From Methylophilus sp. 5 (GTDB lineage Bacteria > Pseudomonadota > Gammaproteobacteria > Burkholderiales > Methylophilaceae), in NCBI RefSeq assembly GCF_000515275.1, contig NZ_KI911560.1, positions 558,001-622,000 on the forward strand: a stretch of 64,000 nucleotides of DNA. The letters are read 5' to 3'. Within the stretch, counting starts at the first letter, position 1. Each line of letters starts with the position of its first letter. Below the pieces are notes generated by a model that was not told where the DNA came from, made no database searches, and worked only from the letters and a program-made list of their open reading frames with translations. Positions 53,528 to 61,888 of the stretch are shown here, piece after piece. Position numbers and translations under genes: made by a program.

Positions 53528-55369
53528 TTGAAGTCCTATATTGATATACAAGCGCATGGAGTGCACACACCTTCATCACGCTTTGCTTTTAAGCTCAAAC
53601 AACCGTTGCTGCGCTGCCTGGCTTTGTATGCTTACATGCCGTGGCAATTCAGCTTCACCGCCCTGCTGTTTATCCTGGTCAACGCAGGCATGGCCTGGCA
53701 ACTCTGGCTGGTCGGCCAAATTGTGCAGTATATCCACATTGGCGAATTTATCACGCGTAACGCGCAAGGCCTGTTGGATTACTCCAACGCACGGCACTGG
53801 CTGACACTGCTGGTTGGCGTCGCGCTGATTCGCGGCATCTTGCAATATATTGGTGGCGTGATGTCGCTGATTATTGGCCAGGAGCTGCTCTACATTTTGC
53901 GCGAACGCATTTTGCACCAGGTGCAACGTTTAGACTTGGCCTATCACTGGCAACACGGCATCGGCGAAATTGTGACACGTACCACGCGCGATGCCGACAA
54001 GGTACGTGACGCGCTGATCAACTTTTGGCGGCAAGTGTTTGAAGCCAGCATTTGGGTGCTGATCTCGGTGGCTGTACTTAGTATTTATCACCCGCTACTT
54101 GGCCTGGGGACGCTCTTACTGGTTGTCGCAGGCATGTGGCTATTTGTCACACATACCAATACGTTGGTCATCCTCGACCGCGAAGTCGGCAATGCTTACG
54201 ACCAGGTGAATCAGGAGCTCAGCGAAGGCGTGAATGGCATCCGCGTGATTAAAGCCTTTGGGCTGGAATCTCAACGTACCAGACACTTTTCTGGCCTGGT
54301 CGATACCTTTATCACGCATGCACATACCGCGCTGGCGTTTGCGGCACAAAGAATTCCTTTACCGCAGGTGGTGATTGGCTTTAGCCAGGTGTGGATTCTG
54401 GCGTTTGGCGCTTACCTGGTTAGCCAAGGCACATTAAACATTGGTCAATTGGTGGCCGCATTACTCATCGCCAATGCCCTGGTGTTTCGCGTAGAAGGCA
54501 TAGGCCGCGTCATGCAGGTATTTGCTGATGCACGTGCCTCCGCTACCCGCATCTGGGAGCTGCTGGACGAAGCGCCGAATATCCTGTCCGGCCCGCACAC
54601 ATTAGCAACCCAGGCACTGGGCTTTCGTTTAAGCAATGTCACCACCCAGGCGCCTAACAGTGACCAGGCCATTTTGCATCATTGCAGCCTGGAGGTCAGC
54701 CCGGGCGAAACCGTGGCCATTGTTGGTGCTACCGGCGCCGGCAAAAGCTCATTGGCCGGATTACTACCGCGCCTCTTAGATGCAAAACACGGCAGTGTAG
54801 AGGTCGGCTCGGCCTGGGCAGGCTGGCATGACGTGAAAACCTTAGACCTGCAACAACTGCGCAAATCTGTGCATGTGGTGCCGCAAGAAAGCTTTTTGTT
54901 TTCTGACACACTGGCCGCAAATCTGCGCCTGGCCAAACCCGATGCAACTGACGAAGAGCTGCTACAGGCACTACACCTCGCCGCCGCCGACGAGGTACTG
55001 GAAAAATTAAGCGATGGCCTGCATACCAAAATCGGCGACCGCGGCATTACCTTATCTGGCGGGCAACGCCAGCGCATCAGCCTGGCACGCGCATTTTTAT
55101 CCGCGCCATCCATTCTGGTGCTAGATGACTCGACCAGCGCGCTGGATGCAATCACCGAGCGCAAGGTGCTGGATAACATCCGCAACCTGCGCCACACCTC
55201 AGGTAAAAACACCACCGTGCTCATCATTGCCAGCAAACTCTCGACCATTTTGCTGGCTGACCGCGTCGCCATGCTGGCTGAAGGCCGCATCATCGCCGAA
55301 GGCACTCATGAAGACCTGATACAAACACATGTCGCTTACCGCGATTTAGTTGGAGTGCAACATGGCTGA
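53528..55369 (+). CDS. ABC exporter subunit A, degenerate ATP site
   Basis: 613 residues, permease-ATPase fusion. The TTG start has AGGAGG 5 bases upstream. Six membrane helices (about 35-320), then the ATPase: Walker A VGATGAGKSS (about 399-408), signature LSGGQRQR intact, but Walker B reads LVLDDSTSA (the catalytic glutamate is Asp) and the switch region IIASKLSTI has Ser where His is normal. With the complementary change in subunit B this forms one non-hydrolytic site, the hallmark of heterodimeric exporters. The gene overlaps subunit B by 8 bp. Confidence 0.88.
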   Translation: MKSYIDIQAHGVHTPSSRFAFKLKQPLLRCLALYAYMPWQFSFTALLFILVNAGMAWQLWLVGQIVQYIHIGEFITRNAQGLLDYSNARHWLTLLVGVALIRGILQYIGGVMSLIIGQELLYILRERILHQVQRLDLAYHWQHGIGEIVTRTTRDADKVRDALINFWRQVFEASIWVLISVAVLSIYHPLLGLGTLLLVVAGMWLFVTHTNTLVILDREVGNAYDQVNQELSEGVNGIRVIKAFGLESQRTRHFSGLVDTFITHAHTALAFAAQRIPLPQVVIGFSQVWILAFGAYLVSQGTLNIGQLVAALLIANALVFRVEGIGRVMQVFADARASATRIWELLDEAPNILSGPHTLATQALGFRLSNVTTQAPNSDQAILHHCSLEVSPGETVAIVGATGAGKSSLAGLLPRLLDAKHGSVEVGSAWAGWHDVKTLDLQQLRKSVHVVPQESFLFSDTLAANLRLAKPDATDEELLQALHLAAADEVLEKLSDGLHTKIGDRGITLSGGQRQRISLARAFLSAPSILVLDDSTSALDAITERKVLDNIRNLRHTSGKNTTVLIIASKLSTILLADRVAMLAEGRIIAEGTHEDLIQTHVAYRDLVGVQHG

Positions 55370-57203
55370 AAACTTAAGACAAGAACGCGCCCTCAATGAC
55401 ATTGAACTTGAGCAGGCGCTGGCAAAAAAAAGCCTGGACCGCAATATGTTCTGGCGCTTACTGCCCCTGCTCCAACAAGTCTCAGGCAAAGTCACGGCGG
55501 TGATTTTGCTAGAGATATTGCTGGTCGGCGTTATTTTTATCCGCCCCTGGTTTTTGCGCGAGGTGATTGACCACGGCTTTATCCAGTCGGCACAAGGCAT
55601 CGTCCTCAATACGCCATTACTGGTATGGATGAGCTTAGGCATGGGCATCAGCTGGATCGTGCGTTTTGGCGTGTCGGGGCTGTCACAGTATTTGTCTGGC
55701 AGCGCGGCGGTGCATATTCTCAATAGTTTGCGCGTGCAGGTGTTTGCACACCTGCAACAATTAAGCATGCGCTATTTTGACCAGACCAAGGCCGGGCGCA
55801 TTATCTCGCGTGCTGACCGTGATATTGATGCACTGGAGCCACTGCTGATTCAAGGCCCGCCTGAGTTGCTGTCAGCATTATTGCGCTTTGTGGTGGCCAG
55901 CGTCGCCTTGTGGCTCATTTCGCCCAAACTGCTGCTGGCACTGGCCAGCATCGTGCCGGTGCTGTTTGCCGCCACCTGGTTATTTAAACGTATCTCAGAA
56001 AAAAACTGGGCCAAAGTGGCTGAGGCCAGAGCGCGCTTCACCGCGCACCTGGTAGAAACCGTGTCTGGCGTACGCATTATTAAACAAACCGTGATTGAAG
56101 CCGATAATGCCCAGCGCTACCGGGCCTTACTGCACGACTTTAATACCACCTTAATCAAGGGCAACCTCAGATCGAGCTGGTTTTTACCACTGACGCAAGT
56201 GCTGAGTACCATAGGCATGGCCTTTTTGCTGGCCACCGGCAGTTTAGGCATCGTCGAACATGAAATGACGGTTGGCCAAATCGCACAAAGCCTGTTTTAT
56301 GTGCAACTGTTTTTAGGCCCGCTGCAAGAGTTGAATGACTTGTTTGAACGTTATTCTACGGGCGCCTCGTCAGCCCAACGGATTTTTTTGTTGCTGGATA
56401 CCGAGCCGGAAATCACTGACCCCGCCACACCGCAACTGCCGCCAGTGAACGGCCATGTTGCCTTTAATAATGTGCACTTCAAGTACAACGCACATGCGTC
56501 TCACTATGTGATTCAAGACCTAAGCCTGGAAATCCCGGCCGGACAAGTGCTGGCGATTGTAGGCCCCACCGGCCATGGCAAAAGCACCATTGTGCAATTG
56601 CTGACGCGCTTTTATGAAGTGAATGCGGGCGAGGTGCTGGTCGATGGCGTGAATGTGAAAGACTACACACAAACCAGCTTGCGGCGCAAAGTCGGCCTGG
56701 TGTTACAAGACAACGTGCTGTTTAGCGGCACGGTGCTAGAGAACTTGCGCCTGGCCGCACCAGAAGCCAGTGACGCGGCACTGATACATGCCGTCAAAGA
56801 ATTAGGCGCCGATGAAATTTTGGAGCGCCTGCCACAAGGCTATGCCACCCAAGTAGGACCACTGGGCGCGTTTCTGAGCCATGGTCAGCGACAGTTAGTG
56901 TGCATCGTCAGGGCCTACCTGGCCAACCCGGCGATTTTGGTGCTGGACGAAGCGACCTCGGCCGTTGACCTGCAAACAGAGCGAAAAATTCAAGCCGCAT
57001 TCAGGCGTTTATGCGAAGGTCGCACGGCGATTATTATTGCGCACCGTTTATCGACCATCCGCGATGCCGATGCCATTGCTGTGATTCGTGACGGCCAAGT
57101 GGTAGAAAAAGGTTCGCATAGTCAGCTGATCGCGCAAGATGGCCATTATTCGGGCCTATATAAAGCCTACCAGCAAGCCTCTGAGGCGGCCGTGGCCGCT
57201 TAA
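55362..57203 (+). CDS. ABC exporter subunit B, altered signature motif
   Basis: 613 residues from the ATG at 55362 (GGAG upstream, inside the end of subunit A). Membrane domain about 35-325. Walker A VGPTGHGKST, Walker B LVLDEATSA with Glu and the switch His in IIAHRLSTI are all consensus, but the signature is LSHGQRQL (about 505-512) instead of LSGGQ. That altered signature pairs with the degenerate Walker site of subunit A. Together they probably export a hydrophobic compound; in this regulon a desulfurised product or a toxic intermediate is the best guess. Confidence 0.88.
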   Translation: MAENLRQERALNDIELEQALAKKSLDRNMFWRLLPLLQQVSGKVTAVILLEILLVGVIFIRPWFLREVIDHGFIQSAQGIVLNTPLLVWMSLGMGISWIVRFGVSGLSQYLSGSAAVHILNSLRVQVFAHLQQLSMRYFDQTKAGRIISRADRDIDALEPLLIQGPPELLSALLRFVVASVALWLISPKLLLALASIVPVLFAATWLFKRISEKNWAKVAEARARFTAHLVETVSGVRIIKQTVIEADNAQRYRALLHDFNTTLIKGNLRSSWFLPLTQVLSTIGMAFLLATGSLGIVEHEMTVGQIAQSLFYVQLFLGPLQELNDLFERYSTGASSAQRIFLLLDTEPEITDPATPQLPPVNGHVAFNNVHFKYNAHASHYVIQDLSLEIPAGQVLAIVGPTGHGKSTIVQLLTRFYEVNAGEVLVDGVNVKDYTQTSLRRKVGLVLQDNVLFSGTVLENLRLAAPEASDAALIHAVKELGADEILERLPQGYATQVGPLGAFLSHGQRQLVCIVRAYLANPAILVLDEATSAVDLQTERKIQAAFRRLCEGRTAIIIAHRLSTIRDADAIAVIRDGQVVEKGSHSQLIAQDGHYSGLYKAYQQASEAAVAA

Positions 57204-57235
57204 TGCTGGCTAGCCAACAGTTAGCTGGGAGCGGA

Positions 57236-57251
57236 TGTTGCACAGGCAACA
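57236..57251. promoter_or_regulatory. perfect enhancer-like palindrome TGTTGC-N4-GCAACA
   Basis: TGTTGCACAGGCAACA, 65 bp upstream of the sigma-54 promoter of the DszB-like gene. It is enclosed by a larger inverted repeat (GGGAGCGGA at 57227-57235 and TCCGCTCCC at 57257-57265). Confidence 0.7.
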
Positions 57252-57314
57252 AAGTGTCCGCTCCCAAGCAACACAAAAACAAGTATCTTATTGATTATTA
57301 ATAGAATTAACTGC

Positions 57315-57330
57315 TGGCATGCTTCCTGCA
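57315..57330 (+). promoter_or_regulatory. sigma-54-type promoter of the DszB-like gene
   Basis: TGGCATGCTTCCTGCA: GG-N10-GC exact, closely like the one at 50938. The ATG is 48 bp downstream. Confidence 0.7.
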
Positions 57331-57377
57331 ATTGATTGAGTTCCCAAGTTGTATTCACTCACTATCAGGAGACAAGC

Positions 57378-58406
57378 ATGTCCGCAAATAACAAGATTGA
57401 CAGCATTTGGTATACCCGCTGCCCAGTGCCGACCCCGTTAGGCCTCGCCGCGCGCGAAGGCTGGATCAGTAGCGAATTTGTGCAAGATGGCATCACCATC
57501 AACACCCTGCAAGAAACCCAAAACCCAGAGTTGCTGGAGTCACACTACGACCACAGCCTGCCACACTCTTTTCGCCAGGGCGGTAATGTGCCGGCCATTT
57601 GGGCCAAGGCCAGAGGCACTGATACAAAAGTGATCGGCCTTAACTGGGTAGACGAAGCACAACTAATTGTCACGCTGCCAAACTCAGGCATTACCAAACC
57701 AGAAGATCTCAAAGGCAAACGTATCGCGCTGCCTAAAAATGACATCAGCATCGACCACCAGCGCGCCAGTGCTTTGCGTGGCATTGTCGTGACGCTGGAA
57801 GTTGCCGGTTTAACCTCAAAAGATGTTGAGCTGGTCGATATTGCAGTTGAAAAACAAGCGCCGACGATTGGCTGGTCATCAGGCACACGCGTGGCTTATG
57901 CCCCTGAATATGAAGCGTTAAAGAATGGTGAAGTCGATGCCATCTACGTCAAAGGCGCGCGCGGCTACGAAAGCGTAGACAAGCATGGTGTCACTATTAT
58001 TTACGACGTACGTAACCACCCGGACCCAAAAGTCAGAGCTAACAATAGCGCCCCACGCCCGATCACGGTGGATGCGGCCTTGCTGCGTGACCGCCCGGAC
58101 CTGGTAGTACGTTTTTTAAGCCGTATCGTAGACGTGGCTGAATGGTCTGCCAAACATGAAGCAGAAACCGTGGCCTACATTGCCAAAGAATCTGGCTCGA
58201 CTGACGAATGGGTACGCAAAGCCTATGGCAACGACGTGCACCTGCACCAAGGCACTAATCTCGATGCAGACTCAATTGCCGCGCTCGAAGGCTACAAAAA
58301 CTTTTTGCTTGAGTGGGGCTTTCTTAAAGGTGACTTTGATGTCAACGCCTGGATCGACCCGGCACCATTGGCAGAAGTGTTCCGCCTGAAGAAAAAAGCG
58401 GCTTAA
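57378..58406 (+). CDS. DszB-like sulfinate desulfinase
   Basis: 342 residues with the periplasmic-binding-protein fold but no signal peptide, so it is cytosolic. It begins YTRCPVPTPLGLAAREGWI, which lines up with the YSNCPVPNALL start of DszB (hydroxybiphenyl-sulfinate desulfinase, from memory). C15 matches the nucleophilic Cys27 of DszB. H56 and R66 in SHYDHSLPHSFRQGGNVP are ten residues apart, exactly as His60 and Arg70 are in DszB. DszB hydrolyses an aryl sulfinate to sulfite and a phenol. General annotation would call this a sulfonate-binding ABC protein; the missing signal peptide and the triad argue against that. The ATG at 57378 has AGGAGA upstream. Confidence 0.75.
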   Translation: MSANNKIDSIWYTRCPVPTPLGLAAREGWISSEFVQDGITINTLQETQNPELLESHYDHSLPHSFRQGGNVPAIWAKARGTDTKVIGLNWVDEAQLIVTLPNSGITKPEDLKGKRIALPKNDISIDHQRASALRGIVVTLEVAGLTSKDVELVDIAVEKQAPTIGWSSGTRVAYAPEYEALKNGEVDAIYVKGARGYESVDKHGVTIIYDVRNHPDPKVRANNSAPRPITVDAALLRDRPDLVVRFLSRIVDVAEWSAKHEAETVAYIAKESGSTDEWVRKAYGNDVHLHQGTNLDADSIAALEGYKNFLLEWGFLKGDFDVNAWIDPAPLAEVFRLKKKAA

Positions 58407-58421
58407 TGTATTAGCGCAGAT

Positions 58422-58453
58422 CAACAGGTATTGCCAGCTGGAAATACCTGTTG
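58422..58453 (+). terminator. hairpin after the DszB-like gene
   Basis: Perfect 11-bp arms (58422-58432/58443-58453) and a 10-nt loop, but only a pyrimidine-rich tail and no T run. It may be a weak terminator or a 3'-end stabiliser before the methyltransferase gene. Confidence 0.45.
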
Positions 58454-58482
58454 CCTTCCCCACACTCAATCTGACATGACAC

Positions 58483-59118
58483 ATGATTGCCGAAATCCCC
58501 AGCCCTATCGACTTAAAGCAAACCGCCGATGCCGAGGAATGGGCACGCACAGCGCTCGTCAAGCGCTCGGTGCGGACTGAATTTATTGCGATGTTTGCCG
58601 ACATTGCACGACAACAGGCGCCACAAAAAAACATACGCATCTTAGAGCTAGGCTCTGGTCCTGGTTTCCTGGCCGAGCACCTCTTACACACATTGTCACA
58701 GTGCCAATATATCGCGTTGGACTCTTCACCTGCCATGCACGCATTAGCCAAACAACGGCTGAATGTAACGCTAGACTCAACAAATAAACCAATTCGATTT
58801 ATAGAACGAGACTTTCTTGACCCCAATTGGGTGCAAGGCCTAGGCCAGTTTGACCTTATCGTGACCATGCAAGCGGTGCATGAGTTACGCCATAAATCAC
58901 GTGCCAGCACCCTGCACAGGCAAGCAAGAAGCCTGCTAAACGACCATGGCAGCTACCTGGTCTGCGATCACCATACCGACACAGGTGGCATGAACAACAC
59001 CGAACTCTACATGTCCATCCTTGAACAACAATCCGCCCTGACAGGGGCTGGCTTTAACCATATCGAACTGATCTTGGACAAAGCAGGTATGGCACTACAC
59101 CGTGCCCACTGTCATTAG
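58483..59118 (+). CDS. class I SAM-dependent methyltransferase
   Basis: 211 residues. The SAM motif is ILELGSGPGFLAEHLL (about 50-65), followed by YIALDSSPAMHALAKQRL and FDLIVTMQAVHEL. The end (CDHHTDTGGM, GFNHIELIL) fits the same fold. The acceptor is unknown; methylation of a thiol or phenol product is plausible in this locus. No Shine-Dalgarno is obvious. It sits between the DszB-like and peroxiredoxin genes. Confidence 0.82.
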   Translation: MIAEIPSPIDLKQTADAEEWARTALVKRSVRTEFIAMFADIARQQAPQKNIRILELGSGPGFLAEHLLHTLSQCQYIALDSSPAMHALAKQRLNVTLDSTNKPIRFIERDFLDPNWVQGLGQFDLIVTMQAVHELRHKSRASTLHRQARSLLNDHGSYLVCDHHTDTGGMNNTELYMSILEQQSALTGAGFNHIELILDKAGMALHRAHCH

Positions 59119-59185
59119 GACGGCGCGCTGATGCAATACCCGTCCCCACAACCGAACAACCATATGAATCAAAAGGAGTTTTATC

Positions 59186-59824
59186 ATGACACTCAGACTA
59201 GGTGACATCGCCCCGGACTTTACGCAACAATCCAGCCAGGGGCCGATTTCTTTTCACGAGTGGCTGGGCGACAGCTGGGCCATTTTGTTCTCACACCCGG
59301 CCGACTACACACCGGTGTGCACCACCGAACTCGGCGCCACCGCCAAACTGGCCGCTGAGTTTAAAAAGCGCAATGTGAAAGCGATTGCACTGTCGGTAGA
59401 CCCGGTCGAATCGCATCATGGCTGGATCCAGGACATCAATGAAACGCAAGCGGCAGATGTGCAGTTTCCAATCATTGCCGACGCCGACCGTAAAGTCTCA
59501 GCTTTGTATGACCTGATTCACCCCAATGCCAGCACAACAGCCACCGTGCGCTCAGTGTTTATCATTGACCCGCACAAAAAAATCCGCCTCACGCTCACCT
59601 ACCCGGCCAGCACGGGGCGTAACTTTAACGAGTTGCTGCGCGTGATTGACTCATTGCAACTGACCGAATACCACAGCGTGGCCACACCAGCCAACTGGGA
59701 GGACGGCCAGGATGTGGTTATTTTGCCGTCAATCACCGACCCGGTCGTGCTCGAGAGTAAATTTCCAAAAGGCTATAAAACAGTGAAGCCTTATTTACGC
59801 CTCACACCGCAACCTAATAAATAA
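59186..59824 (+). CDS. 1-Cys peroxiredoxin (Prx6 type)
   Basis: 212 residues, full length for Prx6. The active-site motif is HPADYTPVCTTELG with peroxidatic Cys45. The C-terminal domain (VVILPSITDP, YLRLTPQP) is the long Prx6 extension. AAAAGGAG is 8 bases before the ATG. It reduces hydroperoxides. Flavin monooxygenases leak peroxide, which explains a place beside the sulfur genes; Prx6 genes also flank ssu operons in pseudomonads (from memory). Confidence 0.92.
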   Translation: MTLRLGDIAPDFTQQSSQGPISFHEWLGDSWAILFSHPADYTPVCTTELGATAKLAAEFKKRNVKAIALSVDPVESHHGWIQDINETQAADVQFPIIADADRKVSALYDLIHPNASTTATVRSVFIIDPHKKIRLTLTYPASTGRNFNELLRVIDSLQLTEYHSVATPANWEDGQDVVILPSITDPVVLESKFPKGYKTVKPYLRLTPQPNK

Positions 59825-59895
59825 CCGGCAAACTAAAACGGGCTGCAGCGCAGTCCGTTTTGCCAATCACGGCCATTGCCGAAAGCCTGTTCAAA

Positions 59896-60618
59896 ATGCG
59901 ATTAAAAAAACTATTCATGGCCGCAGCATGCTTGCTCAGCCTGCCATTACAAGCCACGGATGCAGTCACGATCACCACACCGCGCGGTGCACCTATTACT
60001 GTGACGGCCAACTTTCCTGAAGGCGCGGGCCCTTTTCCTGCGGTTGTATTGGGGCCAGGCACCGGCACCATGAAACAAAAAATCAATGAGGTCGTAGAGA
60101 GTGAGTTATTGAAACACAATATCGCCGTGTTCCGCTTTGAATGGGCGTTTTATGTCAAAGACAAAAACGGCAAGCCTTCTGACACTGACCGCTCAGCAGA
60201 AATTGAAGACTTCACCACTGTGCTTGGGTTGGCAAAAGCAGATAAACGTGTCAATCGCAACGCCATTATTGTCGGTGGTAAATCCCGTGGCACAGTCATC
60301 GCCTGGCAAGTCTTTCGCACCGACCCAACGCTCAAAGGCATTTTGCAACTGACGCCTGTTTGCAGCAAAGAAGGCTTTACCGCCGACCAACTGTACCCTG
60401 AGATTAACAGCGAACCACGCCCCTCTCTGTGGATTGCCGGTGACGCAGACTCCGCCTGCCAGCCGAAAACCTTATATAGCTTTCTTGCTCGTGCTGGCGG
60501 TGCTGCCAGAGCAGCGATTGTGATTGGCGACCATGGGTTGGCGACGGAATCGACCAGCCAGTTAACTGCAGAATTGTCGACGGATTTTGTATTGGATGTT
60601 CACAAAAACAAACACTAA
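59896..60618 (+). CDS. secreted alpha/beta hydrolase (dienelactone-hydrolase-like)
   Basis: 240 residues with a signal peptide (MRLKKLFMAAACLLSLPLQA). FPAVVLGPGTGTMKQ marks the oxyanion strand, and IIVGGKSRGTVIAW holds a Ser in a GxSxG-like elbow (GKSRG). DADSACQPKT and GDHGLATES would carry the Asp and His. It is periplasmic; the substrate is unknown. The ATG at 59896 heads the signal peptide; an earlier ATG at 59860 adds twelve residues. It lies 72 bp after the peroxiredoxin gene. Confidence 0.8.
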   Translation: MRLKKLFMAAACLLSLPLQATDAVTITTPRGAPITVTANFPEGAGPFPAVVLGPGTGTMKQKINEVVESELLKHNIAVFRFEWAFYVKDKNGKPSDTDRSAEIEDFTTVLGLAKADKRVNRNAIIVGGKSRGTVIAWQVFRTDPTLKGILQLTPVCSKEGFTADQLYPEINSEPRPSLWIAGDADSACQPKTLYSFLARAGGAARAAIVIGDHGLATESTSQLTAELSTDFVLDVHKNKH

Positions 60619-60731
60619 AAATTCATGACTATTTGCCTAAAAAACAAAACTAGCACATTGATTCCAATGGTTTTTATATATTCCATATACCAACGAACCC
60701 AATACGAATCACGTTTTACACCACTTTAAAA

Positions 60732-61256
60732 ATGAAAAAAATAATTTCTGTCATTGCATGTGTTTTTATGCTATCAAGTTGTGCAGCAACACAGACATCA
60801 GCTAACTTAAACCCATCACATACTCATATGAATTCCAAACCTAATCCAAGCCAATTTAATGGCACGTGGGTTGGTGAACTGCTAAGTTTGAACGGAGTAC
60901 AAATAGATCAAGAAGAAATTTACGCAGGGACTAGAAAATTCAAAATTGAGATATTGGATGGCAGAGGGTTGATATATCAATGGAAATCAAATAAATGGCA
61001 GAGATTTTGGCAGGACAAATACACAGACTATTTCTTAGTTTATCCCAATGATACCAATGCTGTCGTCTATCAAACAAAGTCAGGAAGAGATGCTAATTGC
61101 CTATGGGTCGAAACTTGGACATTCAATATCACCAAGACAGACACTCATACAGCCAATGCTTACTTCAACAGAACCGTGAATAACAGAGAGTGCAAAATTG
61201 AAGATGATGGTATATGGAATAAATCGGGGAGTCTGATCCTAAAAAGAATAGATTAA
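60732..61256 (+). CDS. hypothetical lipoprotein
   Basis: 174 residues with a signal peptide and lipobox (MLSSC, Cys17). The mature domain is beta-rich and aromatic (FNGTWVGELLSLNGVQ, YQWKSNKWQRFWQDKYTDYF), and two more cysteines (NCLWVE, RECKIED) may pair. Not recognised. The DNA is clearly AT-richer than the preceding 25 kb, and so are the next two genes, hinting at acquired DNA. Confidence 0.7.
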   Translation: MKKIISVIACVFMLSSCAATQTSANLNPSHTHMNSKPNPSQFNGTWVGELLSLNGVQIDQEEIYAGTRKFKIEILDGRGLIYQWKSNKWQRFWQDKYTDYFLVYPNDTNAVVYQTKSGRDANCLWVETWTFNITKTDTHTANAYFNRTVNNRECKIEDDGIWNKSGSLILKRID

Positions 61257-61317
61257 TGACTGAAGATTAAACTATTTTATTAACTGAATCTCACATGCTG
61301 CCCATTGGAACTTGAGA

Positions 61318-61467
61318 ATGCCTAATTTAAGAATTGTTGTTTTGTTTGGAGGCGTGAGCGAAGAACGCGATGTATCTATCGCAAGTGCGGCACAAGTCAT
61401 AGCATTGTGGAAACTTATACCCCAGATTGGCGTAAATGATGATTCAAACTCGTGCTTCAACGCCTGA
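61318..61467 (+). pseudogene. N-terminal fragment of a D-alanine-D-alanine ligase-like gene
   Basis: A 49-residue frame whose first 25 residues (VVLFGGVSEERDVSIASAA and the following AQVIAL) match the start of D-Ala-D-Ala ligases, including the GG and SERDVS-like loop. It then ends; the ATP-grasp domain (about 250 residues more) is missing. The GNAT start overlaps its tail. It is a truncated remnant. Confidence 0.65.
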
Positions 61468-61864
61468 AGAATCCTCTTTAATTTATGACATATATGTCGA
61501 TGCTATGAAAGCGCACATTGAAAGAATTTGGGGATGGGATGAGGATTGGCAAAAGCATGATTTCGCCAAGTCTTTAACAACAAGCTCGACCAACGTTATT
61601 CAATTGAACAGTGCTGTCATTGGCTATTATCAGTTAGAGGAAACAGAGAGTCATGACTACTTGAGGATGTTTATTTTAGATAAGAAACATCGTTCAAAAG
61701 GAATTGGTTCTACTGTTTTACGCCGACTGCTAGAGGAAAGCCAAACCAAACATAGCACTTTGAAATTGCGAGTATTTAAGATTAATAGCGAAGCATTACG
61801 CTTTTATCAACGCGAAGGCTGGCATATCGTGGCAATAGAAGATGCCTTTTATTTACTAGAATAG
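61436..61864 (+). CDS. GNAT-family N-acetyltransferase
   Basis: 142 residues. IYDIYVDAMKAHIERIWGWDEDWQ (about 17-40) and the acetyl-CoA loop HRSKGIGSTVLRRLL (about 84-98) define the GNAT fold; NSEALRFYQREGW is the C-terminal motif. The acceptor is unknown. Its first codons overlap the D-Ala-D-Ala ligase fragment in another frame, so it may owe its promoter to that lost gene. AT-rich like its neighbour. Confidence 0.85.
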   Translation: MMIQTRASTPEESSLIYDIYVDAMKAHIERIWGWDEDWQKHDFAKSLTTSSTNVIQLNSAVIGYYQLEETESHDYLRMFILDKKHRSKGIGSTVLRRLLEESQTKHSTLKLRVFKINSEALRFYQREGWHIVAIEDAFYLLE

Positions 61865-61888
61865 TAGACACTCAGCCCCTCAGAATGA

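Noticed and set aside
54679..55305. 208-residue minus-strand frame
   Set aside because: Antisense to the ATPase domain of ABC exporter subunit A; Ser/Arg/Ala-rich shadow composition.
57227..57265. Large inverted repeat around the palindrome considered as a terminator of the exporter pair
   Set aside because: No T run follows on either strand and its centre is the exact regulatory palindrome, so a binding site is the better reading; a weak terminator role cannot be excluded.
58272..58910. 212-residue minus-strand frame
   Set aside because: It spans the end of the DszB-like gene and most of the methyltransferase gene antisense; no signal of its own.
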